Below, piece after piece: positions 28,025 through 37,258 of a stretch of DNA of 64,000 nt. Position 1 is the stretch's first letter; every line of letters begins with the position of its first letter. The stretch covers positions 172,605 through 236,604 of the forward strand of contig NYUD01000073.1 in the NCBI GenBank assembly GCA_002683825.1, in the 5' to 3' direction. The notes below the pieces were generated by a model, which had not been told where the DNA came from, ran no database searches, and saw only the letters and a list, made by a program, of their open reading frames with translations. The DNA comes from Planctomycetota bacterium (GTDB lineage Bacteria > Planctomycetota > UBA1135 > GCA-002686595). Made by a program: the position numbers and the translations under genes.

Positions 28025-29683
28025 ATGCTCGACGCCCAAGCCCAAGCGCAGATTCAGGACTTCGTCCACGTCCTCAAGAAGAGGAAGTGGATGATACTCA
28101 TGCCGTGTCTGTTCTTCGTGACCCTCGGGTCGGCCTTCGCCGCAATCGTGCCCAAGAAGTATCGGGTCGACACGGAGATCGAGGTCAAGCCGACGCGTGT
28201 TCAGACGGACTACCAGTTGCGTAATCCCTACGAGTCCGCCGCCGCGCGCGAGATCCCGAACGCCACCAAGCACATAAAGAACAACAACCGCGTTCGTCGC
28301 GTCATCGAGGGGGACCTCGAGAATTGGCCGGAATATCATCGGGCCAGCAAGGCGGTTCAGCGCGACATCATCGAGTCCGTGGTCGACGATCTCGAGGTCG
28401 ACATGGACGATAAGGACAAGAAGGCACAAGTGTCCTCGACCTTCGTCAGGATTATCTACCGCGATCCTATGCAAGCGCGCGCCCCCTTGTTCCTGAATCA
28501 GTTGCGCGAAGCCTGGCTCGAGGACGTGGTGGCGTGGGACTTGACCGAGCTCAAGAAGGAACGCGATGCCTATTTCAACCAGAAGGCCGAAGCGGAGAAC
28601 GCCCTGGGCGGGCTGCAGAGCCTCTATTTCGAGCTACGTAGGGAATTGAACCTCGACCCGCGGGCGCTCGTCGAACGCCAGGACGGGCGATCCGGCCCCG
28701 ACAACGATTTCATCTATGCACAGCTCCTGACGGAGCACGAAAGACGCACCGAGGCGCTCCAGGCCCTGGAGAGTTCTCGGGGGCAGCTCGAGCAGCTGGA
28801 TGAGCTCTTTGACATGGAGCCTGAGCAGGTCTTCGAGGAGCGGCGGGACGATGGCGTGAGCTACAAGAAAGAAATCGGCACCGCCCTCGCCGAGATCGAT
28901 GAGCACCTCGCCGTCCGAGACCGGATCACCCCGCAGAACAGCAGGTACAAAGAGATCGAACGGGATATCGAGGACCTTCGGAAGCGCATCCTGAGCCTCG
29001 AGGCGCTCGAGCGCGGGGGAGGCTCGATCCAGGTGACCGTGCCCAACGAGCGCAAGCGGGAGTTCGGTCGTTTGCGCGAGGAAACGCAGACCGAGCTCGC
29101 AGGTTACGCCCGGGTCATCGCCCGCGCCGACGATCGGATCCAGGAGTACCAGAAGGACATCGCCGGTCGCACGAAGAAGTACGAAGACCTGCACCAGCTC
29201 GAGAACCAAATGCGCATCGCGCAGGAGGAATCCGATGTCGTCGCCAGGGAGCTGGCGCGCACCGAACGCTCGGTCGCCATCCTCGAAGAGGGGTCGGGGC
29301 GGCCGTACTCGATCGCCAAGGATGCCGAAAGTGATGCCGACGCCGTCGAGCCCAACCCCTGGGCCATCGTCGCCCTCACCGCACTTCTGGGGCTTGCCGC
29401 CGGGATGTTCCTTTCCCTGATCGTCGAGTACGGCAGCAATTCCTATCGCACCGTGACCGAATTGGCGGGCGTGATGTCGGTTCCCGTGCTTGGCGCGATC
29501 GAGCCGATCGTAACCCACGCAGAGCTGCGCAAGTCTCAGTTCCGTCGCGCGATGGTCGGTTTTTCGACGGCCATCCTGGTGGGCGGCATCGCGTGGGTCA
29601 CGTACATGTACAAGTTCTCTCCGGAAAAACTTCCGGTCGAGATCCAGCAAGCCCTGACCACGATCGAGCTCAATCTTCGGTAG
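28025..29683 (+). CDS. Polysaccharide chain-length/co-polymerase protein (Wzz/GumC-like), no kinase domain
   Basis: The 552-residue protein has an N-terminal transmembrane helix (about 22-42, after KKRKW), a long periplasmic region rich in predicted coiled coil (about 170-420) and two C-terminal hydrophobic helices (about 440-465 and 510-530). The N-terminal segment KKYRVDTEIEVKPT is typical of Wzz-type domains. No Walker motifs or tyrosine cluster follow, so it lacks the fused BY-kinase. It probably sets chain length and bridges the inner membrane to the export channel encoded just upstream. Confidence 0.85.
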   Translation: MLDAQAQAQIQDFVHVLKKRKWMILMPCLFFVTLGSAFAAIVPKKYRVDTEIEVKPTRVQTDYQLRNPYESAAAREIPNATKHIKNNNRVRRVIEGDLENWPEYHRASKAVQRDIIESVVDDLEVDMDDKDKKAQVSSTFVRIIYRDPMQARAPLFLNQLREAWLEDVVAWDLTELKKERDAYFNQKAEAENALGGLQSLYFELRRELNLDPRALVERQDGRSGPDNDFIYAQLLTEHERRTEALQALESSRGQLEQLDELFDMEPEQVFEERRDDGVSYKKEIGTALAEIDEHLAVRDRITPQNSRYKEIERDIEDLRKRILSLEALERGGGSIQVTVPNERKREFGRLREETQTELAGYARVIARADDRIQEYQKDIAGRTKKYEDLHQLENQMRIAQEESDVVARELARTERSVAILEEGSGRPYSIAKDAESDADAVEPNPWAIVALTALLGLAAGMFLSLIVEYGSNSYRTVTELAGVMSVPVLGAIEPIVTHAELRKSQFRRAMVGFSTAILVGGIAWVTYMYKFSPEKLPVEIQQALTTIELNLR

Positions 29684-29708
29684 GGGCTAGGGTCGCCGCC
29701 AGGCCGCC

Positions 29709-31079
29709 ATGCGCGACATCATCGTCTCTTTGATCATCGTCGGCCTGATGCCGACCTGCTACAAAAGGCCCTTCGTCGGTCTGGTCGTGTTCTCGTGGCT
29801 TGCGTACATGCGCGTACAGGACCTCACCTGGGGCTTCGCGAAGTATCAGCGCTGGTCCTACTACATCGCGATCCTGACCTGCTTCGGCTTCGTCGTTTCC
29901 AAGGAACGCAAGCGCTGGTTTCTGCCGGATCCGCGCTGCTACTTGATGTTGTTCCTGGCGGCCTGGATCGCGGTTGGAGTGGCTCTCTCCGTCCAACCAT
30001 CCAGCTATCAGTTCTCCCGACTGATGGAGTTCTTCAAGGTCATCGCGATCGCACTGTTCACGACAGGGGTCGTGACGACCCGCGAACGGTTGCGTGTGAT
30101 GCTCTGGGTCATAGCACTGTCGTTCGGTTTCTATGGGGTGAAGTCAGGCCTCTGGGGCATTTTGACCTTCGGTGCGCCGATTCTTTCCGGGCCCGGGGGG
30201 ATGATCGCCGACAACAACGACTTCGCGCTGGCGATGGCGATGAGCGTGCCGATGCTCTTTCACCTCGGCTGGACGGAGCGCAAGCCGGAGCTGAAACGCG
30301 CCTTCTTCGTCGCCCTGCCCCTAAGCGTGATGACCGTCGGTCTGACGCAATCACGTGGGGGGTTTCTTGCCCTGAGCTGCGGCTGTGCGGTGCTCGTCTG
30401 GCGTTCGCGCAACCGTTTTCTCGGGATCGCAGTGGCCGTTGTTCTGGGCTTCGCCGCCCTGTTTCTGGCGCCCGACAGCTACATCGAGCGTCTGAAGACC
30501 ATCAAGGACTACCAGACGGAAGGGTCGGCAGCCGGGCGCATCCGGGCCTGGGGGATCGCCACGCGCATGGCGGTCGACAACCCGGTCTTCGGGGTCGGCC
30601 TCAACAAGTTCCGATGGCACTTTCTCACCTACAATCCAACTCCCCTGCGTAAGGAGATCGATGGAACGGCCATCATCGTAGCCCACTCGAGCTACTTTCA
30701 GATCTGGGCCGAATGCGGAACGCCGGCGCTTCTCATGTTCTTCATTCTGATGTTCACGTCTCTGTGGACGTGCTGGAGGGTTCGAAAGAAGGCCAAGCAA
30801 CGATATATGACGTCGTGGATCCTAAACTACGCCACGATGTTCGAAGCATCCTTGGTGACCTTCATGGTCGGGACCGCCTTCATCAACCGGGCCCACTTCG
30901 ACCTGTTCTACCACTGGGTCGCCTTGATCATCGTCTTCGGGTATCTCGCCGACCAGGAGATGGAGAACCCCGACAAGTATCCTCTCCGCGACGGCGGGCG
31001 TTCCGAACTGCAGCAACTGCGTCCTCGCGGTTTCGAACGTCGCCCGCGGGTGTCCGCCTTCCTTCCACGCGGCGTCTGA
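29709..31079 (+). CDS. O-antigen ligase/polymerase-like membrane protein (exosortase-A-associated type)
   Basis: A 456-residue polytopic membrane protein with about eleven hydrophobic segments. The N-terminus MRDIIVSLIIVGLMP, the KRPFVGLVVFSWLAYMRVQDLTWGFA stretch and GPGGMIADNNDFALAM resemble the putative O-glycosylation ligase subfamily found in exosortase-A-type EPS loci. A large periplasmic loop contains VGLNKFRWHF and AHSSYFQIWAECG, as in WaaL/Wzy proteins. It probably polymerises or ligates lipid-linked glycan. It follows the chain-length gene by 25 bases. Confidence 0.82.
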   Translation: MRDIIVSLIIVGLMPTCYKRPFVGLVVFSWLAYMRVQDLTWGFAKYQRWSYYIAILTCFGFVVSKERKRWFLPDPRCYLMLFLAAWIAVGVALSVQPSSYQFSRLMEFFKVIAIALFTTGVVTTRERLRVMLWVIALSFGFYGVKSGLWGILTFGAPILSGPGGMIADNNDFALAMAMSVPMLFHLGWTERKPELKRAFFVALPLSVMTVGLTQSRGGFLALSCGCAVLVWRSRNRFLGIAVAVVLGFAALFLAPDSYIERLKTIKDYQTEGSAAGRIRAWGIATRMAVDNPVFGVGLNKFRWHFLTYNPTPLRKEIDGTAIIVAHSSYFQIWAECGTPALLMFFILMFTSLWTCWRVRKKAKQRYMTSWILNYATMFEASLVTFMVGTAFINRAHFDLFYHWVALIIVFGYLADQEMENPDKYPLRDGGRSELQQLRPRGFERRPRVSAFLPRGV

Positions 31080-31090
31080 GTGCCTGAACC

Positions 31091-32977
31091 ATGTGCGGAT
31101 TCTGCGGCCTCGCACTGAACGACCCTCGCGAAGCACCCTCGCGAAACCTGCTCCGTCGAATGAGCGATTCAATCGTTCACCGCGGACCCGACGACGGCAC
31201 GGTTCACGTGCAGGGGCCGTTCGGCCTGGGTTTTCGACGACTCTCGATCATCGATGTGGCCGGGGGGCGCCAGCCTCTCTTCAACGAGACCGAAGACGTC
31301 GTCTGCGTGATGAACGGAGAGGTCTACAACTTCCGCGAGCTGCGTCGCGAGCTGATCGATCGGGGGCATCGTTTCCGCACGGGGTCGGACGCCGAAGTGC
31401 TGGTCCATCTCTACGAGGAGATGGGCGAAAGGCTCGTGGAACGACTCGTGGGAATGTATGCCTTCGCGATCCTCGACCTGCGCGGTGAGCGACCGCGGAT
31501 GGTTCTGGGCCGCGATCGGCTTGGCATCAAACCCCTGTACTTTGCCGAGACCGCCGATGGGCTCTTCTTCGCCAGCGAGCCCAAGGCCATACTCGAGAGC
31601 GGCAAGGTGGCGCGCGAGATGGCTCCCGAGCCGCTGCTCGACTACCTGGTGCAGGGCTACGTCGGTGGGCGGCAGTCGGCCTGGTCGGGAATCCAACGCT
31701 TGCCCCCCTCCGGGATCCTGATCTGGGAGAGCGGCCTTGCGCTGCGCGTGGAACGCACCTGGGATCTGCCCCTGGATTCCCTGCGGGAACCGGCGGGTGA
31801 CGGAGAGGTCCTGGAATGGCTCGATCGGGTCGTTGGCGACCGCCTTTTCTCGGAGGTGCCGCTGGGGGCGTTTCTCTCGGGTGGTATCGACAGCAGTGCG
31901 GTGGCCGCGAGCATGCGCGCCGGTTCCGAAAAGGCGCCGCTGTTGTGCAGCGTCGGGTTCCACGAGCGATCCCACGACGAGCTTGACCTGGCCCGCAAGA
32001 CGGCCGCACACATCGGCGCTGAACACGAGACGGCATTGCTCGAACCGGACCCCGGTCTGGCGGTCGAAACCCTGCCCTGGTTCTACGACGAGCCCCTGGC
32101 GGATCCCTCGACCGTGCCCACGTATCTCGTCTCGAGAATCGCCCGGGAATACGTGACGGTGGCGCTCTCAGGCGACGGAGGCGACGAGACCTTCGGCGGC
32201 TATCGACGCTACGTCCACGACGTGGCCGAGAACCGTCTACGCAACGCCCTGGGTTCTTCCGGACGCGCGGTCCTGGGAACGGTGGGGCGCATCTATCCGC
32301 GTATGGACTGGGCCCCGCGTTTGCTCCGCGGTCGAACCTTCCTCACGAACGTCGCCGACGACCCGGCGCGAGCCTACTGGCGCAGCGTGACGCGCATCGA
32401 ACGCTCCGAAGCGCTCGAGCTCATGCATCCTGACCTCGCGCAGCGCTTGCTCGATCACGATCCCTTCGACGCTTTCGCCGAGCACTATCGGCGTCCCGAG
32501 ATCGACGATCCGCTCTATCGCGCGCAATACGCGGACTTCCACACCTACCTGCCCGATCAGATCCTGGCCAAGGTGGACCGCGCTTCGATGGCGGTGTCGC
32601 TCGAGGTCCGTGTGCCGATCCTCGACCACCGTTTCGTGGAGCGTTTCGCTCCGTTGCCGGCCGGCCAGAAGATTCGGGGCGGCCGGGGCAAGCACGTTTT
32701 CCGCGAGGCCCTGAGGGGACGCGTTCTTGCGGAGGTGCTGGACGGACAGAAGCGCGGCTTCGACACTCCTCTGGCGGCCTGGGTGCGCGGCCCGCTGGAG
32801 CCGGCGGTGGCGGAAGCGATCGAGACCCTGCCCGCGGATTGGTTTCAAAAGCCGATGCTGAAGCGACGCCTCGAAGAACACAGCGCGGGACGACGCGACC
32901 ATGGACGACTCCTGTGGAGCCTATTGGTGCTAGAACACTGGCGCCGTCGCCATGCTGTCCGAGGGTTGTCTGCGTGA
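31091..32977 (+). CDS. Asparagine synthase-like glutamine amidotransferase of EPS locus
   Basis: The 628-residue protein has an N-terminal glutaminase (MCGFCGLAL with Cys2; HRGPDDG; VMNGEVYN) and a C-terminal synthetase domain with the PP-loop SGGIDSS and SGDGGDETFGGY. The length and the GRIYPRMDWAPRLLRG and FLTNVADDPARAYWRSV region match the amidotransferase family of exosortase-A-associated EPS clusters. Its substrate is probably not aspartate but a sugar acid or glycan precursor that becomes amidated. The last bases overlap the following GTG start, coupling it to a glycosyltransferase. Confidence 0.85.
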   Translation: MCGFCGLALNDPREAPSRNLLRRMSDSIVHRGPDDGTVHVQGPFGLGFRRLSIIDVAGGRQPLFNETEDVVCVMNGEVYNFRELRRELIDRGHRFRTGSDAEVLVHLYEEMGERLVERLVGMYAFAILDLRGERPRMVLGRDRLGIKPLYFAETADGLFFASEPKAILESGKVAREMAPEPLLDYLVQGYVGGRQSAWSGIQRLPPSGILIWESGLALRVERTWDLPLDSLREPAGDGEVLEWLDRVVGDRLFSEVPLGAFLSGGIDSSAVAASMRAGSEKAPLLCSVGFHERSHDELDLARKTAAHIGAEHETALLEPDPGLAVETLPWFYDEPLADPSTVPTYLVSRIAREYVTVALSGDGGDETFGGYRRYVHDVAENRLRNALGSSGRAVLGTVGRIYPRMDWAPRLLRGRTFLTNVADDPARAYWRSVTRIERSEALELMHPDLAQRLLDHDPFDAFAEHYRRPEIDDPLYRAQYADFHTYLPDQILAKVDRASMAVSLEVRVPILDHRFVERFAPLPAGQKIRGGRGKHVFREALRGRVLAEVLDGQKRGFDTPLAAWVRGPLEPAVAEAIETLPADWFQKPMLKRRLEEHSAGRRDHGRLLWSLLVLEHWRRRHAVRGLSA

Positions 32978-34131
32978 GGGTCGAAGTTCTGACCTCGCTC
33001 TATCCCGGTTCGTCGCGTCCCTTCGAGGGCATTTTCGCCGAACGGCGGTGGCTCGGCATGAGTGCGCGCGGACACGGTGTAGCCGTCGTCCAGCCGCTGC
33101 CGATCACTCCGGGGCCGTTCCGTGCGAGCTGGCGCGAGATTGCCGGGATGGCCAGGCAGGAAATGCGCGGTCCGATCGAGGTTCTGCGGCCGCGCTATCT
33201 GCATCTACCCGGGCGGGCGCGATACAACGCGCGGGCTTTCGCACGCAAGGGCGCGAGCACGATCCTCGGCCGTGCTCGGCCCGACGTCGTCGTCGCCGAC
33301 TACGCCTGGCCCGCGGCGGCCGTCGCGCCACTGCTGCAATCCCACGGCATCCCGCTCGTCGTCAGCGGCCGCGGCAGCGATGTGCTGGAAGTCGCGGGGG
33401 AGGCCGGGTTGAAGGAGGAGCTGGCGGCCTATCTGGGGCTGGCGTCGCACTGGTGCGCCGTGTCGGAGGACCTCCTCCGTGCGATGGATGGACTGGGAGG
33501 CCGCCTGGGGCGGGGACACCTCGTTGCGAATGGCGTCGACCTGGAGACCTTCCGTCCCGGGGACCGCGCGCAGGGGCGCAAGCGGGTTGGTGAGGCGCTC
33601 GAGGGTCGGCTGGTCGTGTGTTGCGGGCACCTGATCGCACGCAAGGATCCCTTGCTGGCGCTCGAGGCCTTTGCGGCGGGAGCGGGCCCCGGCGACCGCA
33701 TGGCGTTTCTGGGACGGGGGCCGCTCGAATCCGCCCTGCGCGAACGCGTGGCCGCCCTGGGGCTCGCGCAGCGCGTTCGCCTGGTCGGTGAGGTGAAGCC
33801 GGTGGAACTCGCCGCCTGGTATGCCGCCTGCAACGTGCTTTTGCTGACGAGCCGTCGAGAGGGACGACCGAACGTCGTGATCGAGGCCCTGGCCTGTGGG
33901 CGTCCTGTGCTCGCCACGGCGTCGGGCGGGACCGGCGAGCTGTTGCAGGGCTGCGAGGAGCGGATGCTGGAGCGGGGCCGCGATCCGGAAATTCTCGGAC
34001 GCAAGCTCGGCTTACTCTTGGAATCTGCGCCCGCTGCGGATGAGCTACGGGCCATGGTCGAGCATCTCTCGTGGACGGCGAGTTTCGAGGCTCTGGAGCG
34101 CTGCCTGGAGGAAGCGGTGGAAGGGCGCTAG
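32974..34131 (+). CDS. Glycosyltransferase family 4
   Basis: The product has about 385 residues and a GT-B fold. The N-terminal RVEVLTSLYPGSSRPFEGIF loop is typical of GT4 enzymes. The C-terminal domain carries HLIARKDPLLALEAF, GRGPLESAL and the EGRPNVVIEALACGRPVLAT motif, with the acidic residue that binds the nucleotide sugar. The GTG start at 32974 overlaps the stop of the amidotransferase (GTGA). It would add one sugar to a lipid-linked polysaccharide repeat; the donor is unknown. Confidence 0.87.
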   Translation: MRVEVLTSLYPGSSRPFEGIFAERRWLGMSARGHGVAVVQPLPITPGPFRASWREIAGMARQEMRGPIEVLRPRYLHLPGRARYNARAFARKGASTILGRARPDVVVADYAWPAAAVAPLLQSHGIPLVVSGRGSDVLEVAGEAGLKEELAAYLGLASHWCAVSEDLLRAMDGLGGRLGRGHLVANGVDLETFRPGDRAQGRKRVGEALEGRLVVCCGHLIARKDPLLALEAFAAGAGPGDRMAFLGRGPLESALRERVAALGLAQRVRLVGEVKPVELAAWYAACNVLLLTSRREGRPNVVIEALACGRPVLATASGGTGELLQGCEERMLERGRDPEILGRKLGLLLESAPAADELRAMVEHLSWTASFEALERCLEEAVEGR

Positions 34132-34145
34132 TACGCGCGCGAAGG

Positions 34146-35333
34146 ATGCGCATTCTCTACCACCATCGCACCCAGGCCGAGGACGGCCAGGCGATTCACA
34201 TTCGCGCCATGATCGACGCGTTCGAATCCCTCGGTCACGAGGTGGCGGAGGTCTCGCTCGTGAAACGCACCGCGGCCCGAGAGGGCCGGGCCCGGGGTCA
34301 GGCCGCAGAACAGGGTTCGAATTGGGGCTGGGTGACGCGGCTGCCGCGATTCGCTCGCGAGCTGGCCGAGTACGGCTACAACGGGTTGGCCAGGCACACC
34401 TTGATGAAAGAGGCCACCTTCTTCGAGCCGCACTTTCTCTACGAACGCTACGCCTTCGGCAACGCGGCGGGAGTTCTGGCTGCGCGTCGCCTGCGCCGGC
34501 CCATGGTTCTGGAGGTGAACTCCCCGATGGTTGTCGAGCTTGAGAAGACGCGCGGGCTCTCCTTCCCGAGGTTGGCCCGCCGGGTGGAGGACTTCGTGTT
34601 TCAATCCGCGGACCGGGTGTGTGCGGTCACCGAGGTCCTGGCGGAAATGCTGGTACGCCAGGGTGTCGAGCGCGAGCGCATCCTGGTCACGCCCAACGGC
34701 GTCGACCTCGAACGCTATACGGTGGAGGATCGAGCTGCGGCCAAGCAGAGTGCCCGGCGCCGGCTCGGTCTCCCCACAGGGCAGGGCCGGGCCCCCCTCG
34801 TGCTCGGTTTCGTGGGCTACTGTCGTCCCTGGCACCGGCTGGACGTGTGTCTGCGCGCCCTGGAGCATCCGGACCTGCAGCACGCCGTGCTCGCCCTGAT
34901 CGGCGAGGGGCCCGCGCACGAGGAGCTCACGCGCCTGGCCGACGAGCGAAATCTCTCGGATCGGCTTTTCTTCTGCGGTTCTAGGCCCCACGCCGAGATC
35001 CCCGAGCTCCTGCACGCCTTCGACGTGGGCCTGATCCCTGCCATCAACCCCTACGCTTCGCCCTTGAAGCTGCACGAGTACATGGCGGCTTCCCTGCCGG
35101 TTATCGCTCCGGATCAGCCCAACCTGCGCGAGGTCTTGACTCCGGAGCGGGATGCTCTCTTGGTTCCGGCCGGTGACCACCAGGCCATGGCCGCCGCACT
35201 CGTGCGGCTCGGCACCGACGAAGCGCAGCGGCGACGCCTGGGTGCGGCGGCGCGCACGACGATCGAGGAGCGCAACCTCACCTGGCGAGCCAACGCACGG
35301 CGGGTCGTGGCTGCGATGAAGGAAGTGACGTGA
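34146..35333 (+). CDS. Glycosyltransferase family 4
   Basis: A 395-residue GT-B glycosyltransferase starting MRILYHHRTQAEDGQAIHI. The C-terminal donor domain includes TPNGVDLERY, VGYCRPWHRLD, LIGEGPAHEEL and a shortened INPYASPLKLHEYMAASLPVIA segment. The start is ATG at 34146. Its 3' end overlaps the deacetylase start by four bases. It is distinct from the preceding GT4, so this locus adds at least two different sugars. Confidence 0.87.
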   Translation: MRILYHHRTQAEDGQAIHIRAMIDAFESLGHEVAEVSLVKRTAAREGRARGQAAEQGSNWGWVTRLPRFARELAEYGYNGLARHTLMKEATFFEPHFLYERYAFGNAAGVLAARRLRRPMVLEVNSPMVVELEKTRGLSFPRLARRVEDFVFQSADRVCAVTEVLAEMLVRQGVERERILVTPNGVDLERYTVEDRAAAKQSARRRLGLPTGQGRAPLVLGFVGYCRPWHRLDVCLRALEHPDLQHAVLALIGEGPAHEELTRLADERNLSDRLFFCGSRPHAEIPELLHAFDVGLIPAINPYASPLKLHEYMAASLPVIAPDQPNLREVLTPERDALLVPAGDHQAMAAALVRLGTDEAQRRRLGAAARTTIEERNLTWRANARRVVAAMKEVT

Positions 35334-36172
35334 GTCCCCTCCTCCACGGTCTGTCGTTCGACGTCGAAGAGTTCTTTCACGTCGCCAATCTGCGCGAGCG
35401 CTTCGCACGTGCAGATTGGAAGGACGTGCCCTCGCGCATCGACATCGGGATGGGGCGCATTCTCGATCTGCTCGAGCGCTGCGACACGCGCGCAACTTTC
35501 TTTTTTTTGGGCTGGGTCGCCGAACGTCGCCCCGATCTGGTTCGGCGCTGTCTCGACGGCGGCCACGAGGTCGCCAGCCACGGCTACGAACACCTCTTTC
35601 TGAACCAGCTGGGGCCCGAGCGGCTCGATGAGGACCTGGAGCGCACCGAGGAGGTCCTCGTCGCCGCGGGCGCGCCCAGGCCCACGGGTTTCCGCGCCTC
35701 CACCTTCACCCTGACGCGCGAGACCTTCTGGGCCTTCGACATCCTGTGTCGACGCGGCTACCGCTACGACTCCAGCATCCACCCCATCCGCCATCCGCTC
35801 TACGGCGTGCCCGATTTCGAACCGGGGATCAGCCGCGTTCAGCGGGAGGCCGGCCGGATTCTGGAGTTCCCGGTGGCGACCTTTCCCTTTTGCGGGCGCA
35901 ACCTGCCGGTCGGTGGGGGAGGGTACTTCCGCCTCTTGCCGGGAGCGATCACCCGGGCCGCCGTCGGAGCCCTGGAGCGCAGGGGCCGGCCGGCGGCCTT
36001 CTATCTCCATCCCTGGGAGTTCGACCCCGACCAGCCCCGACAGCCGGCCCCGCTCCTCAAGCGTTTTCGCCACTACTTGAACCTGCACCGCACCCTTCCC
36101 AGGTTGGAAGGCTTGATTCGCCGTTTTCGGTTCGGGACCATGCAGGAAGCCCTCACGAGGGCGGGATTCTGA
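35330..36172 (+). CDS. Polysaccharide deacetylase (exosortase-A EPS locus subfamily)
   Basis: A 280-residue NodB-fold deacetylase. It begins LLHGLSFDVEEFFHV (metal-binding Asp) and has ATFFFLGWVAERRPDLV, GHEVASHGYEH (metal histidines), GFRASTFT, YDSSIHPIRHPLYG, VGGGGYFRLLP and FYLHPWEFDPDQPR. This set of segments is characteristic of the deacetylase subfamily that accompanies exosortase-A-type EPS loci. It probably removes N-acetyl groups from the glycan. The start is GTG at 35330, overlapping the glycosyltransferase stop. It appears to end the polysaccharide operon. Confidence 0.9.
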   Translation: MSPLLHGLSFDVEEFFHVANLRERFARADWKDVPSRIDIGMGRILDLLERCDTRATFFFLGWVAERRPDLVRRCLDGGHEVASHGYEHLFLNQLGPERLDEDLERTEEVLVAAGAPRPTGFRASTFTLTRETFWAFDILCRRGYRYDSSIHPIRHPLYGVPDFEPGISRVQREAGRILEFPVATFPFCGRNLPVGGGGYFRLLPGAITRAAVGALERRGRPAAFYLHPWEFDPDQPRQPAPLLKRFRHYLNLHRTLPRLEGLIRRFRFGTMQEALTRAGF

Positions 36173-36195
36173 GGGGGGGAATCCGCGGATCCCCC
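36173..36195. repeat. GC-rich hairpin after the polysaccharide operon
   Basis: Directly after the deacetylase stop, seven G residues, an A, the perfect palindrome ATCCGCGGAT and five C residues make a strong, slightly bulged hairpin. No U run follows on either strand. The following 20 bases again contain GGGGCCCC. It could act as a factor-dependent terminator or an mRNA-stabilising structure. The rest of the gap to 36359 shows nothing further. Confidence 0.4.
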
Positions 36196-36358
36196 GGGGC
36201 CCCCTGGCGGGGCCGTCCCGGCGTCGGGGCTCTTCCGGGGAGGAGGCGATTCCCCGGCCTGCCGCCGTTTTCTCCGAAGTCATGGACATCGATTTTTCCA
36301 AACCCGACCGAATCCGCGGCCGTGGCGCGATCGCAGGCCTGATTCCGCCCGTTTTCGG

Positions 36359-37258
36359 GTGAGCAGCTGGAAATCCTGGAGGAAGTCGTACGCTACGAGT
36401 CAGGCGGTGAAGGGTCACAACAAAACCACGTCGGAACGGAACCTGGCGCCCGGGGGGGACCTCGCGCGCTCTTCTTATCCCGTGGGGATTCAGGAACTCG
36501 AGGAGGGGGCCTACGACGTCCGCTTCGCGCGCACGGTCGAGGACGTCGAGCGCGTTCAGCGCCTGCGTTTTGAGATCTTCAACCTCGAGCTCGAAGAGGG
36601 GCTGGGGTCGTCCCACGAGACGGGGCGCGACAGCGATCGCTTCGATGCGCAGTGCCACCACATGCTGCTGATCGATCGCAAGAGAAGCGAGGTGGTGGGA
36701 ACCTATCGACTCATGACCGCCGAGATGGCCCGCGCCGGAGAGGGGTTCTACTGCGATGACGAGTTCGATTTGACGAGCCTCCCGGACTCCGTTCTCGGCC
36801 GGGGCGTCGAGCTAGGTCGGGCGTGCATTCTGCGCGAGCACCGGAACGGGACGGCGCTCTTCGCGCTCTGGCGCGGACTGGCGTCCTATCTCGTCTGGGG
36901 CTCGAAGCGCTACCTCTTCGGGTGCTGCTCCCTCACCTCCCAGGAGCCGAAGGAGGGCTGGGCGCTGCTGCGCTACCTCGAGCTCGAGGGCCACATGCAT
37001 CCCGACCTGCGCGTCTTTCCCCGCGCCACGCACGCCTGCGGAACCCGGCCACCTCAAAGCGCCGAATCGCCCCGGCTGGCCCCACCCAGGTTGTTCCAAA
37101 CCTATCTGCGTTGCGGCGCCAAGTGCTGTAGCCCCCCGGCGCTCGACCGCGATTTCAAGACGATCGATTACTTCGTGGTTCACGACATGGAGAGGATTTC
37201 AAGGCGCCTGCGAGCTCTTTTCTTTCACGGTTTGGAGTCCCCGCCTCTCGAAGCATGA
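36359..37258 (+). CDS. OlsB-like GNAT acyltransferase (ornithine-lipid/hemolysin type)
   Basis: The core (from about residue 50) carries LRFEIFNLELEEGL, TGRDSDRFDAQCHHMLLID, VVGTYRLMTAE, GVELGRACILREHRNG and YLFGCCSLTSQEP. These match the acyltransferase family that N-acylates ornithine with 3-hydroxyacyl-ACP (OlsB). The C-terminus YLRCGAKCCSPPALDRDF is also family-like. The frame opens at GTG 36359, but about 50 residues precede the conserved region, so the start is uncertain; GTG codons at 36407 and 36482 are alternatives. The next gene is a PlsC/OlsA-like acyltransferase overlapping by four bases, as expected for two-step aminolipid synthesis. The amino acid acylated is not known. Confidence 0.82.
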   Translation: MSSWKSWRKSYATSQAVKGHNKTTSERNLAPGGDLARSSYPVGIQELEEGAYDVRFARTVEDVERVQRLRFEIFNLELEEGLGSSHETGRDSDRFDAQCHHMLLIDRKRSEVVGTYRLMTAEMARAGEGFYCDDEFDLTSLPDSVLGRGVELGRACILREHRNGTALFALWRGLASYLVWGSKRYLFGCCSLTSQEPKEGWALLRYLELEGHMHPDLRVFPRATHACGTRPPQSAESPRLAPPRLFQTYLRCGAKCCSPPALDRDFKTIDYFVVHDMERISRRLRALFFHGLESPPLEA

